DNA of 64,000 nucleotides from Przewalskia tangutica (lineage: Eukaryota; Streptophyta; Magnoliopsida; Solanales; Solanaceae), in contig CM056725.1 in assembly GCA_029844215.1 (NCBI GenBank), positions 32,022,485-32,086,484 of the forward strand, given 5' to 3'. The translations under genes and the position numbers were made by a program. Shown in pieces: positions 24,891-35,286 of this stretch (within the stretch, counting starts at the first letter, position 1; each line of letters opens with the position of its first letter). The notes below the pieces were generated by a model. It saw nothing but the letters and a program-made list of their open reading frames with translations. It did no database searches and was not told the origin of the DNA.

Positions 24891-25284
24891 GGTCAAGTGA
24901 AGGCCAACCAATGGCCAAGATCTTGCCAAGTGCAAGGCATGTGTAGGGCCAAGATTCACCCATGTGTCCTTGACCAACTAACACACAAAATATCCTACCA
25001 ACTACACCTCTCCATTTCGTCCAATCCGAGCCCTTACGTCCGCTTGATGGGAGGTGCCAAGTGGCGCCCTCTTGTTGGCCCAACACGCTTTCGTTTCTAA
25101 AAATCCGCAAAAATTAAAAATGACATAGCCGGAAATTCCCCTACGAAAGCTGTGAAAACGTTTCGTCGAAAAACGACTCTAAACGGGTGTTGTGAACAAA
25201 ATTAATTCGGCCAAGCCTTAGTACAAGTTTCAAATTTTCTACGTACGTCCTTACGTACATACTCTGAAAATACGGGGTATAACA

Positions 25285-25755
25285 ATAAGTTAGCATTATC
25301 GTCCGACTTAGGAGGCAGTACGTCCGGTCTTTCATGTTGCTATGTTCGGAAAAGTATCAGAGACCCATCCAGAGTGTTCCCGGTTAATGATGACCAAGTT
25401 GGAGATAGTAACCCCGAGATTTTGGAAACTGAAGCAATAACAGAAAGGTGGTAAGTTTATTTAGGAAGTGTCGAGGTAATGCGAGGAGATGCGACGAGTA
25501 AGAGAATAGAAGTGATCATTACTTTTGTGAAGTAAAGGTGCGAAGGGAATATCTTTTAGACCTTGGGTGGGAGCTTTTGTGATGCTAGAGGTGATTCCTC
25601 GTGGACTTGGAGTTAAGTATTTTCGCGTGTGTTATGTTATGGTCAGGTACGGCATGATTGGTTTCGTAAGTATATTAGTGAAGACTATACCGGCGCTAGC
25701 ATGTTTTGAGACTTAGAAGGAACATTCGGGATGAATGTTTCTAAGGAGGGAAGAA
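25285..25755 (+). other. Element D interior, 3' tail with hairpin and polypurine tract
   Basis: Collinear with 19840-20281 of element C and without coding motifs. The hairpin AACATTCG...GAATGTT lies at 25721-25739, and the purine tract AAGGAGGGAAGAA ends at the LTR. Confidence 0.65.
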
Positions 25756-26170
25756 TGTTATACCCCGTATTTCCAGAGTATGTATGTGAGGACGTACGTA
25801 CAATTTTGTAAGCCCGAATTATTGTTAAGGACGAAATTGTGCACATCCACGAAAAAGATTTGTTTTTCCGACGGAAAATTTTCCGAACCTTGTAAAGGAA
25901 TTTTACGTTTTCAGGAATTTATTTATTTTGGATTTTTCCGAGAGATGAAATATTTTGGACCAACGAGAGGGCGACATGTGTCACCCTTAGGTGGCAAGGG
26001 TTGGACGAAATCTTGGGCAAAGATTGGCACGTTTTTTCCATGTAAAAGGTCTTAAACATTTGGTCAATGTCTTGCTAGATATTTGTGTAGTAGATGGATA
26101 AGTGGGACCCACACAACACTTGTCCAAATCTCCACCATCCACTTTCTTGAATCTTGACCATTGACTTCCC

Positions 26171-26178
26171 TATAAATA
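26171..26178 (+). promoter_or_regulatory. TATA box in D 3' LTR
   Basis: TATAAATA, 415 bp into the LTR. Confidence 0.58.
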
Positions 26179-28484
26179 ACCCTTGTGTGCAAGACTTATT
26201 CTTCATCCCTTAAACATTTTTCCAAGTCTCAAAACTCCCTCCCTCTTAGTAAAGCTCTCGTCCAACACACCCCCCCCCCCTCTCCTTGTGTTCTCGCCGA
26301 GACACACCCCCCCCCTTGGTAGAAAAATCTCTCAAAAGTATTGTTACTATTCCCAAATACCTTAGCCCAAATCCCTTGTAGTATTCCCAAGTTACCTCTA
26401 TACTTAGAGCCCGGAAATACTACTATATTTCTTTTAGTCACAAAACGAAACCCTAGGAAAATCTTCATTGTTGGTTGAAGTATTAAGTAGAAGTTGTATA
26501 GAACTTCTAAGGGTTTCTTGGAGCGAATTGGAGCGTACAGAATAGGAGCTAAACCTTGCTCAGGATCGACTTTAATCTTGGATAATTTTGGGCTTATCGA
26601 GGTAAATATCTTTGTCCTTCTATTGTAATTGGAGATTACTTATCGTAGTAGTTTAGAATTAAGTATAAGATATAGAAGGATGGTATAAAAGAAGAGAATT
26701 GAACTGTACTTACGAAGGACTGTATTTACAGTAGACTTGAGTAGTTTGACGGGTAGGGAAGTGCTGCCCAAATTTCCGTAGAAATAAGAACCTTCTGCTT
26801 AGAATATTCTACAGAGTAGTCTAGACGTTGATAGACGTATTTGACTATTATAGGTTGATACTCTGCGCGCGACATATTCGACTTGGCAGGTGGATTTCGC
26901 CGAGGAGGTATGTGATTCTTCCTATCCTCTTGAGCATGATATTTTAAAAGAATATATATAGTACGGTAGACGTACGTGTGTTAACTGAACGTGGTTTTAC
27001 TTCGATGTCTTTTGACTTGAGTTTTAAATAATAAGAATCTTGAAGTATTTCAAAAGAATTATGAATCGTTTTTGAAAGAAGAGTAATACTTGGTTTTAAA
27101 ATCTTAAGAGTTATGCTAGCTTTATGGGAAGTTAGGTATAACGACTTAAGAAAGATAAAAGGAACGGTTTACTTAATTGTTTATAAAAGCCTTGTATTGA
27201 TTTCGGAAAAGGGAAATAAGTATCGAACAAACCACTGCAAATAAATAAAGGAAAATGTATTGACTAATTAAGTATTATTAAAACCAGTAGAAACCTCCAT
27301 CTGCATAGAAGCTAAGATAAGACAAAATTGTATTACATTTCCTAGATCATGACTGCTTTAATAAGATCATTAATAAACAAGTTTTGATTTTCTTAAAAAT
27401 TTCAAAGTAAGGACTTGATTTTATAAAAGACAAAGACTTGAAAATTTGAAGTGTTTTCGTTTAAAAAGGAAGGCATGCTTTTGTCTTAAGTTGGTCCAAA
27501 AATAAGGTAGGGAAGTTGTTTGGGTTTACTTAAAAAGATAGTCACTCTACTTTTGACACTACAGTACCGCAGTGCCTTTTGTGAAAGAAACGGATCTTTT
27601 TAAAGAGTTTATGTATGAAGTACTTTGGGGATAAAAACCCGAACTTGTTGACTTAAAATAGAAAGTACCTTGTGTGAATAACTTGACTATGTTGGTTTGT
27701 GATAGCCTTGTAATACTTTCTTGTTGGTTTGATAAGTAAACATGTTATGATGCTACGCGTGTTAGTGTCTTGTGATGTTGTGTAAGGGGGTTATTCTTGT
27801 TGTGCTTACGTTGTTAAACGTTAAGCCCGTTGTACTGTTATTATATCACATACTCCCCCTAACTTGTTATACCGAGGACTTGCCACCCTTGATGCGGGTC
27901 TATACGGCCTATGCGGTCTGTGTGACTATGCGGAGCTGCAGGAGTTCCAGGATTGATCATTCCGGGTGTATTATCCCGATGCGAGGAATGTCTCATGCGG
28001 TCTGTGTGACTATGCTGTCTATGTGACTATGCGGACTGCGGGAGTCCAGGAGGATACCGCGGGTTAGCTACCCCGTCGCGAGGAATACCTCATGCGGGTG
28101 CATGTGTGACCTATGCGATCATGGAGTTCGAGATTAGGCTCGCATAATGATACTATGGGCGATTGGCCTTGCTTCGATCATTAGCGGCATAGAAAAGACC
28201 GATTATGTTATATCTATTTTGCTTTTGGTTATCTTTGTGGCACTATATGCGATTACATTGGTTGTTTCGCATATTTGTAAAATTGGTTTTAAAATGATAT
28301 GATTTCATTTAAAGTAATTCTGATTTCACATACTGTACTGTTATCGACCTCCTTCGGCTGCGTTCATGCCGCAGTAGAGGTACACCACTATTGATCCTCG
28401 CCATAGGTCACGTCAGCGCTTTGGGAAGCTCCGTGTCTCCGGAGGCTTATCTTTGGTATAGTCCCCTGTCGTTGTAGGTACTTA

Positions 28485-28489
28485 CATTC
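28485..28489. repeat. Target duplication of solo LTR S, left copy
   Basis: CATTC directly before TGTCACGACC. Confidence 0.88.
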
Positions 28490-29118
28490 TGTCACGACCC
28501 GAACCGGGGCCCGTGACTGGTGCCTTACCCCGGGCACCCTAGTGATACAACATCAGAGAAAATCAGCGGAACATAAAGCATAAATATGAAACAAGAGACA
28601 TGATAAATAAAGCAAATAGGCCAACCAAAGCGGTTGCCTTCCAACGTATATATATATATAAACATTTGAACGAGCATAATCCTTACACCGCCCACAACAA
28701 AGCATGCACTCTAAGATTTATACAACAACTATGACGGGACAGGGCCCCGCCATACCCCTGAACGTACAAGAACTTACAGACTCAGGGTAACATACCAAAG
28801 ATAAGCCTCCGACGAAACGGAGCTTCCCAAAACGCTGAAATGAGATCCTAAACGCGGGGATCGACAGCCGATGTACTTCTACCTGCGGCATGAACGCAGC
28901 CCCCCGAAGGAGGTCGATAACAGTACCAAGTATGTGAAATCAGAAAATCAGAATGAAATCATAATAGTCTATAAAGCAGAGACAAGTATGATAACCAAAC
29001 TACGATACACACATAACAGTTATATCAATTCAGGGTCTCATGCCCACAACATCAATCCTGCCCGTGGAGTACCTTCCTCACTGCCGGCAGTCTATGATAT
29101 GATAACAACAAGACATCA

Positions 29119-29398
29119 ATCCAAATGGGAGCATACCCGTGCGCTACGCATCGTGTCAGTATGTCCAAAGGGAACAGATAAGACAACATTCCAAATGGAA
29201 GCATACCCGTGCGCTACGCATCGTGTCAGTAGGTCCAAAGGGAAACAATAAGACAACATTCCAAATGGAAGCATACCCGTGCGCTACGCATCGTGTCAGT
29301 ATGTCCAAAGGGAAACAATAAGACAACAAGGCGGTAATCAAAGTGGAAGCATACCCGTGCGCTACGCATCGTGTCAGTATGTCCAAAGCGATTAACAA
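29119..29398. repeat. About 70-bp tandem repeat, four copies, in S
   Basis: Units start GCATACCCGTGCGCTACGCA at 29131, 29201, 29271 and 29348, with spacings of 70, 70 and 77-78. Because 70 is not a multiple of three, each unit is read in a different frame, so it is not a protein repeat. Confidence 0.88.
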
Positions 29399-29537
29399 AA
29401 GTAACACTATCAGCAGAACGCACTGCGGAATTTATCCACACGCCGGTCCCGTCCAAGTAAGTTCTCAACAAGTCAACCGACCCTCCATCGAGAGACACGG
29501 TAGTATAGAAACACAATTCTTGCACAACAAAGGCTAT

Positions 29538-29640
29538 CACAACAAGCATAGGCAAGTTTCACAACAACAAGCATAGGCAAGTTTCACAACAACAAGCATA
29601 GGCAAGTTTCACAACAACAAGCATAGGCAAGTTTCACAAC
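29538..29640. repeat. 25-bp tandem repeat, four copies, in S
   Basis: AACAAGCATAGGCAAGTTTC repeated with a 25-bp period and almost no variation. Confidence 0.9.
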
Positions 29641-31511
29641 GACTCGAAGTACTTTCATTTTATGCCCAAGTCCGGGTTTTAACCCTAAAGTACTACGTAC
29701 GTTAAATTCCTTTTAAAGAGATCTATTCCTTTTATAAAAGTCACCCGATACCCGTAGTATAAAAATAGAGTGACTTATATCTTTTAAGTAAACCAAAACA
29801 ACTTCCATACTTTCCTTTTTAAAACCAAATTAAGGCAACACCATGCCTTCTTTTTTGACCAAAACACTTCTCTTTTTAAAGTCAAGTTACCACATTAAAA
29901 CCAATGATAAAACCTTTCTTTTGTTTTCATAAGGTCGTTATAACCAACTTCCCATAAAGCTGTTATCACACCTTATGTTTTAAACCATTTTAAGACAACG
30001 CAATGCCTTTCTTTTCCCTAAAGTTCCAGTTTGCCTAATTTCAATTACACAAGTCTCTTTTTGAAAAGTTTCATAGTTCAATGTCTTAATCTCTTTTAAA
30101 ACAATTGAGTAACATATGCCATAAAGTAGTAGTTATTCTTGTTCATAATCGCCTTATTAAGCAGCCATGATCTAGAAAATGTAATATCATTTTGTCTCAT
30201 CTTAGCTTCTATGCAGATGGAGGTTTCTACTGGTTTTAATAATACTTAATTATTCAATACATTTTCCTTTATTAACGCTGCAGTGGTTTGTCGATACACA
30301 TTCTGATTTCCGAAATCAGTAAAACATTATTCCTTTCAAATCCGTTATAAGTCAAATCAGTTACCCTTTGAAACCACAAAGCATTTTCTTACCTACATAA
30401 AGCTGTTATAACCAACTTCCAATAAAGCCGTTATAACACTTTATGTTTAAAAACAATCAAATACATTTAACACATGTACGTCTACCGTACTACATAGTTA
30501 TACACATATCATGCTAGAACAGATAAGAAGAGGTTCACATACCTCGCGACGATTATCGACTAATAGCAAAACGCTCCCAGTACCTCAAACCGTCGGCTAC
30601 ACTCTAAGCCAAGCAGATCGCTCCACACATAGTACTACAACCTATAGAGGCCACAAGGCGCCTATTAATATCTTTAGATCCCGACGTAGAATATTCTACA
30701 GAAAATTCGGCAGCACCTCCCCCCCCCTGCAACAGCGTAATTCTCCTCCTCTATCGAGGCCGGCTACCAAGCCATCGAGTGGGGGTTTACACGCTTAACC
30801 GACGTACAATTCTACTTCACGAATTTATACAAGTCTCATGTCTGATCTAAGTAATTCTGATTCGGTTCTCATCTTAAAGTTCAGGCTTAAGTCGCAAGAC
30901 ATTGCCGTAAGTATTATTCAGTCTTAAGTCAAAAGACATTGCCGCACAACTATGTTCAATTCTATATATAGTATACCTTAACTATATATTCCAACAACAT
31001 GTAATTTCCAATTACAACAGAAGGTTAAGAGTGTTTACCTCGATAAGCCCAAAATTATCCAAGTTATAAGTCGATCCTGAGCAAGGTTTAGCTCCTACTC
31101 CATGCGCTCCAACCCGCTCCAAACAACCCTTAAGTTCTTACCAACTTCTACTTAACACTTCAACCGACTATGAAGGTTTTCCTTAGGGTTTCGTTTAGTG
31201 GCTAAAGGAAGTATAATAGTATTTGAGCTTTTGTATAAGTGTAACCTTGGGAATACTACAAGGTATTTGGGCCAAGGTATTTGGGCATTATAACAATACT
31301 TGGAGAGTATTTGTATACCACAAAAAGGGGGGTATTTATATGAGACAACTAGGCTAGGGGTACCTCGGCAAGGCTTCACAAGGGGGAGGTGTGGTGGCTC
31401 TCGCCAAGCTCAACTAGAGGGGGAGAGGGCCGAAAAGCTCACACTAAGAGGGGGGAGGATTTTTAACACTTAGAACAATTTAGGATGAAGAAGTTCATCA
31501 ACTTAGAGGGG

Positions 31512-31519
31512 TATTTATA
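31512..31519 (-). promoter_or_regulatory. TATA box in solo LTR S
   Basis: TATAAATA on the minus strand, 395 bp from the LTR start. A solo LTR can still act as a promoter reading leftward into D. Confidence 0.55.
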
Positions 31520-31913
31520 GGTCAAGCCATGGCCAACCAATGGCCAAGATCACTCCAAGTGTTAGGCAAGTGTAGGGCTAGGATTAAGCCATGTGCACCT
31601 TATCCATCTACCACACAACTTGCACAAAATATCCTACCTAACCATGCCACCTATTCGGCCAAGCATTACCGCCCACACTCATCCAATGTGAGGGTGACAC
31701 ACATGTCACCCTCACGTTGGTCCAACATGTTTCGTCTCTCGGAAAAATTAGAAATGACATAGCCGGAATTTTCCCTTCGCAAGTTTAGTAAAACGTTTCG
31801 TCGAAAAACGACTCCTTTCGGCACTTGTGCCCAAATTTCGAAACTTGTCAATTCTTAAGGCAAAAATTTAATACGTACGCCCTCACGCATATACTCGAAA
31901 TACGGGTATAACA

Positions 31914-31918
31914 CATTC
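31914..31918. repeat. Target duplication of solo LTR S, right copy
   Basis: CATTC directly after ...GTATAACA. Confidence 0.88.
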
Positions 31919-32176
31919 AGGGTATGGCGGGACGCATCCCGCCATTGTTGTTATAACATTCTTAAGGTGCATAGTAATGTTGTGCGTGGTTGTAAAAGGG
32001 ATGTAACTGTTCAAGTTTTTATATATATATGCCGAAAGGCAACTTTTCTCAGATAAACTGTTTCTCACTTCATATTGTTTCATGTCATGTTTTATATTCC
32101 GCTGGTTACTCTGATGTATGTCTACTTGGGTGCCCGGGTAAGGCACCAGTCACGGGCCCGGGTTCGGGTCATGACA
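31919..32176 (+). repeat. Element D 3' LTR, right piece
   Basis: Resumes AGGGTATGGCGGG and ends GGGTCATGACA. No primer site follows, as expected for a 3' LTR. Confidence 0.85.
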
Positions 32177-32614
32177 ACAGTCTTCTAAAACACGGGATCC
32201 TTAGAGGTTCCTTTCTTTCCTTACTTGTCATACTTTCTCGTACTTTTAAACTTATTTAGTACACGTACAAAATCAACTAGACTTGGGCCTTGCATCCTCA
32301 TGACCCTATCATATCGCGGGACCTCTACCAACTGACATCACCCCATTCCATACTACCGATTGACCCGAAATGAGTCCATAACCCGACCCATCGTCATACT
32401 TAACTTCTCATTCTTAGTCTGGAATAAATCTTTCTCTTATCTCAAGGTACTTCTCACCCTATCCTCCCATTCACTAGAGGTTCGTCACATAAGCCAAAGT
32501 ATTTCTACTGTACATCCTTCCCTATCAGTCTTTACACTTATTATGGGGTAACTACAACTTGTGAACTTTACACAACTATAGTCTCAGTTCACTTTATCAT
32601 TCTTGTCAACATTC
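32177..32614 (-). other. Unexplained conserved module, element E copy
   Basis: Reverse-complement match to F's 49360-49640: the minus strand carries CGATGGGTCGGGTT and the phrase around GGCCCAAGTCTAG. This is a more diverged version of the A/B/C module. Confidence 0.5.
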
Positions 32615-33582
32615 TTAACTTTTCACTTTACTAATCAAAGTATTCCTACCTCTGGGGGTACTATCACTTACAACTGCTAGCAACACAGGGAAAACATATA
32701 CGCTAGGGCAAAATCTGAATCTATCAATGCACGTATGATTCAAAAGAATCGAAATATACCAGAACCCGTGCGATGTCGCCTCACGATCTGTCCGATGAGT
32801 CACGTCATATATGCGGTTCGAAGCACCGCCAGAACTATAAACTCCACCCTGACCTCTACCACGGCTGGCTGACATCTGAACACCTTGCCCTGGGGGACGC
32901 ACAGCTGTGGAGGAAAGGTAACCAACCATCGGCCTCATAGGCTGAACCACTTCACCGGTGCTCTTTCTAAAAGGACATACCCTCCGTATATGGCCCGGAC
33001 GGCCACAACAAAAACAAACACCTGTGCCATAACGGCATTTCCCCGAATGACGCTTACTACAATGGAAACACTGAGGAATAAATGGCCTCGACTGAGAAAA
33101 TCCTCTGCTCCTCTGAGAACTTCGACCCCTGGAGCTTGGACCGGCTCCTAAATACCTTGTGGGGTCCAATATCCCACCTGTGAGCTGCGGGGGTATGTAC
33201 TGGGTAGGCTGGGACGAATATCTCACTCGTTCGAGGCCGCTCGTCAAAACTCACGGATAACTAACCGGTCTATCCTCTTCTGCCGATCTCCGTTGGCCTC
33301 TACCCTCTGTACACTTGTCTGCATGGCCGAATAACCTCTCCGATGAAAGCGTAGCACCGCTTATCTTGGTCAATAACATAATCGCTTCCTCATGATCCTA
33401 TAGTCTTCTCCTAGCGAGAAACCGGAGGCTCGTCTTGGGGCCTCAAAACTGCACAGAAGAACTCGCCGATTGCGGACAACATCCTGTATACCACAGGCAT
33501 AATCCTATCAACTCTCTCGAGTGCGGCTAGTAGCTCTCGCTACTCATTTGCCCTGCAGGCGACTTTGCCCTCCTCGAGGCAT
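32615..33582 (-). pseudogene. gag: Shortened gag with two zinc knuckles, element E
   Basis: ATG at 33582 opens MPRGG and is soon frame-broken. A clean 210-residue frame from 33247 down to 32615 follows. It has a Ser/Gln/Gly-rich linker, then CFHCSKRHSGKC and CFCCGRPGHIRRVCP. The second is a canonical CCHC knuckle (Cys-2-Cys-4-His-4-Cys), which binds RNA in Gag. After it, GASNRIYDVTHRTDREA matches the gag-protease junction of chromoviruses. Start-to-knuckle distance is about 0.55 kb against about 1.07 kb in H, so much of the capsid is deleted. The protease active site is not readable. This is the longest credible coding stretch in the window. Confidence 0.75.
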
Positions 33583-33695
33583 ACCATTGAACACAAAAAT
33601 ACGTCAGAGAGGAATTATCCTACTAACACAGCTCTATGGCACGATCTTAGAGTGAGAAGAATAGAAACCAACTCCTAAATGTCATGTAGCCTCCT

Positions 33696-33729
33696 GTTTA
33701 TGGGTGTGGCGCGCAACACACCGATAATC
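33696..33729 (-). promoter_or_regulatory. Leader hairpin with palindromic loop GCGCGC, element E
   Basis: Minus-strand arms GATTATCGGTGTG and CACACCCATAAAC enclose loop TTGCGCGC. Compared with GTGCAC elsewhere, two changes keep the loop self-complementary. Confidence 0.65.
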
Positions 33730-33773
33730 AAGACTCTACTAGACACGGTCTGTAGACATTCCGAGGACCGATC

Positions 33774-33784
33774 GCTCGATACCA
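33774..33784 (-). promoter_or_regulatory. Primer binding site, element E
   Basis: TGGTATCGAGC on the minus strand, next to the LTR end (complement TGTCGCACTC). Confidence 0.78.
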
Positions 33785-34504
33785 CTGTCGCACTCGAACC
33801 CCGGCGTGGATGGTGCCCTACCTGGGCACCCTTCTACCTTAACAACTAAGCAAACTGCGGAATTTAAATAACACCTCATTTTTTTTTAAAACCAACGACG
33901 CGGTAAGGGCAAAGCCGACAAGGCCGCCATATAATACACATAATAAAAGACACTACACTGCATACGCAGTCCAATCCCACATATGAATCTGCACTCTAAG
34001 AGTTATCTTGAACTATGACGGACAAGGCCCCGCCGTACCCATAAGCGTACATAAAAGCTTGATCAAGGATCTATACCAAAAAGATAAACTCTGAAGATGG
34101 AGCTATCCAAAACTCGAACGGCGGTCCTACACTGCAGATCACCAAGCGGGCGTACCTAAACTGCGGCATGAACGCGGCCCAAGGAGGTCGATGAAGAATG
34201 TACCAAGTATGTGAAGCGATGAAATCAGTAATGAAATCATAACTATACAAAGCAGAGACATGTATGATAGTCGAACTACGATTTACAATACATAAACAAT
34301 CATATCAAGTCGAGGACGCGTGCCTCAAAGTCATTACTAAAATATAACCATGGGTCTCACGCCATAATATCAATCATGCGTGGAATCCTTCCTCACCGCA
34401 AGCGATCCATGATATAATATAACACCAATAGGCATACATGAACACCAAGTCCCACTGTGTCCTAAAAGCATGCGCCAAGTAGGAAAACGAACCACGGATC
34501 CAAC

Positions 34505-34775
34505 TGTATCATAAAGCGACGGGGCAAGTACGAAAGCCAACTACGATCCACCGGCTATCAATCGACGGGGCAAGTCAAAGCTAACTACGGATCCAACTCG
34601 CTATCACGAGATATGACCGGGGCAAGTGCGCAAGCTATCTACCGGAGTCTACCGTACCAAACTGTGCAATAGCACAGACGGGGGAAAGTACGAAAGCCAA
34701 CTACCAGAGCCATCCTGCGTCAGCCACCGACGGGGGCAAGTACGAAAGCTAACTACCAGAGCCATCCTGCGTCAC
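34505..34775. repeat. Imperfect tandem repeat of about 60 bp in E LTR
   Basis: About five units built on GACGGGGCAAGTACGAAAGC followed by CAACTAC. The last two units (34676-34770) share CAGAGCCATCCTGCGTCA. Confidence 0.75.
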
Positions 34776-34821
34776 TACTCCTCATGGAGGGCTAATCCAT
34801 GGAATAACAATATCCCACGTG

Positions 34822-35000
34822 GTCGCATGCCCCGGAATCCCACATCGTATAATCATGACCATGGGGTAATACAAACAAATCCAGGAATCTAACCCGTCTC
34901 CTGGTCACATGCCCCGGAATCCCACATCGTATAAGCATGTCCAAGGAGTAATACAAATAATGGAAGCATACCCGTGGAATCCCACATCACTGTCGGTACG
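34822..35000. repeat. Imperfect tandem repeat of about 90 bp in E LTR
   Basis: CATGCCCCGGAATCCCACAT followed by CGTATAA occurs at about 34825 and 34910. A third partial unit (GTGGAATCCCACATCACTG) is at about 34972. Confidence 0.65.
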
Positions 35001-35141
35001 TCCAAGCAAACTTACAACAAGACAGCCGACCCTCCAACCGAGAGTCGCGGCAACGTAATAAAACTTAATACTTGCACTCAAAAGCTATCACCAGCACACG
35101 TAGGCAAGTTCATAAAATTTTTAGACTTTCATTTTATAAAC

Positions 35142-35286
35142 TCAAGGCACTTATAGAATAATTCTCAACTAAACAAGCCAAAGTACTTATCAAGGCACAC
35201 ATAGAATAATTCTCAATTAAACAAGCCAAAGTACTTATCAAGGCACACATAGAATAATTCTCAATTAAACAAGCCAAAGTACTACG
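35142..35286. repeat. 48-bp tandem repeat, three copies, in E LTR
   Basis: Units start CAAGGCAC at 35143, 35191 and 35239. Each contains AGAATAATTCTCAA and ends AAGCCAAAGTACT. Units 2 and 3 are identical over their full length. Confidence 0.92.

Larger units (their letters stand above)
8176..25284 (-). mobile_element. Element B: non-autonomous LTR retrotransposon, interrupted by C and opened by A
   Basis: The 3' LTR remainder is 8176-9472, the interior is 9473-12214, and the 5' LTR is in two pieces, 12215-14411 and 24028-25284. Joining the two 5' LTR pieces gives about 3.45 kb, similar to A's LTR. The interior has the same order as A: primer site, gag relic, module, integrase scrap, purine tract. 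The right flank at 25285 is plus-strand interior of element D, so B inserted there. The candidate target duplication ATAAG (25285-25289) has its partner outside the window. Confidence 0.82.
24028..25284 (-). repeat. Element B 5' LTR, right piece
   Basis: Continues B's LTR from the point where 14411 stopped and ends in GGGGTATAACA, the minus-strand LTR start. Confidence 0.87.
25756..28489 (+). repeat. Element D 3' LTR, left piece
   Basis: Starts TGTTATACCCCGTATTTCC and is cut at ...TACATTC by S. C runs of 10 to 13 lie near 26268 and 26306. A GC-rich block of CTATGCGG-type mini-repeats spans 27890-28160. Confidence 0.87.
28490..31913 (-). mobile_element. Solo LTR S, nested in D's 3' LTR
   Basis: A single LTR of 3424 bp from TGTCACGACC to GGGTATAACA, bounded on both sides by CATTC. 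D's LTR resumes exactly after the second CATTC (CAGGGTATGGCGGG). No primer site or interior is present, so it is the product of recombination between the two LTRs of a former full element. It belongs to the A/B/C-like LTR family and contains two minisatellites. Confidence 0.92.
25285..32176 (+). mobile_element. Element D: 3' part of an LTR retrotransposon, split by solo LTR S
   Basis: A 470-bp 3' end of the interior is followed by a 3' LTR in two pieces (25756-28489 and 31919-32176). The upstream interior and 5' LTR are not in the window and should lie left of it, beyond A and B. The right flank (32177) is minus-strand interior of element E, so D inserted there. Excluding S, the LTR is about 3.0 kb. 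Confidence 0.8.

Noticed and set aside
29119..29400. Four-copy repeat considered as a CRISPR-like array
   Set aside because: Units are contiguous with no unique spacers. The setting is a plant LTR, and the flanks are LTR sequence.
29139..29576. Repeated peptide YPCATHRVSMSKGKQ as a coding signal
   Set aside because: The 70-bp period shifts frame at every unit, so the repeated peptide reflects DNA repetition, not protein selection.
32615..33247. Zinc-knuckle protein as a host CCHC gene
   Set aside because: It lies between a primer site and a protease remnant on the strand of an LTR retrotransposon, with the gag start word upstream.
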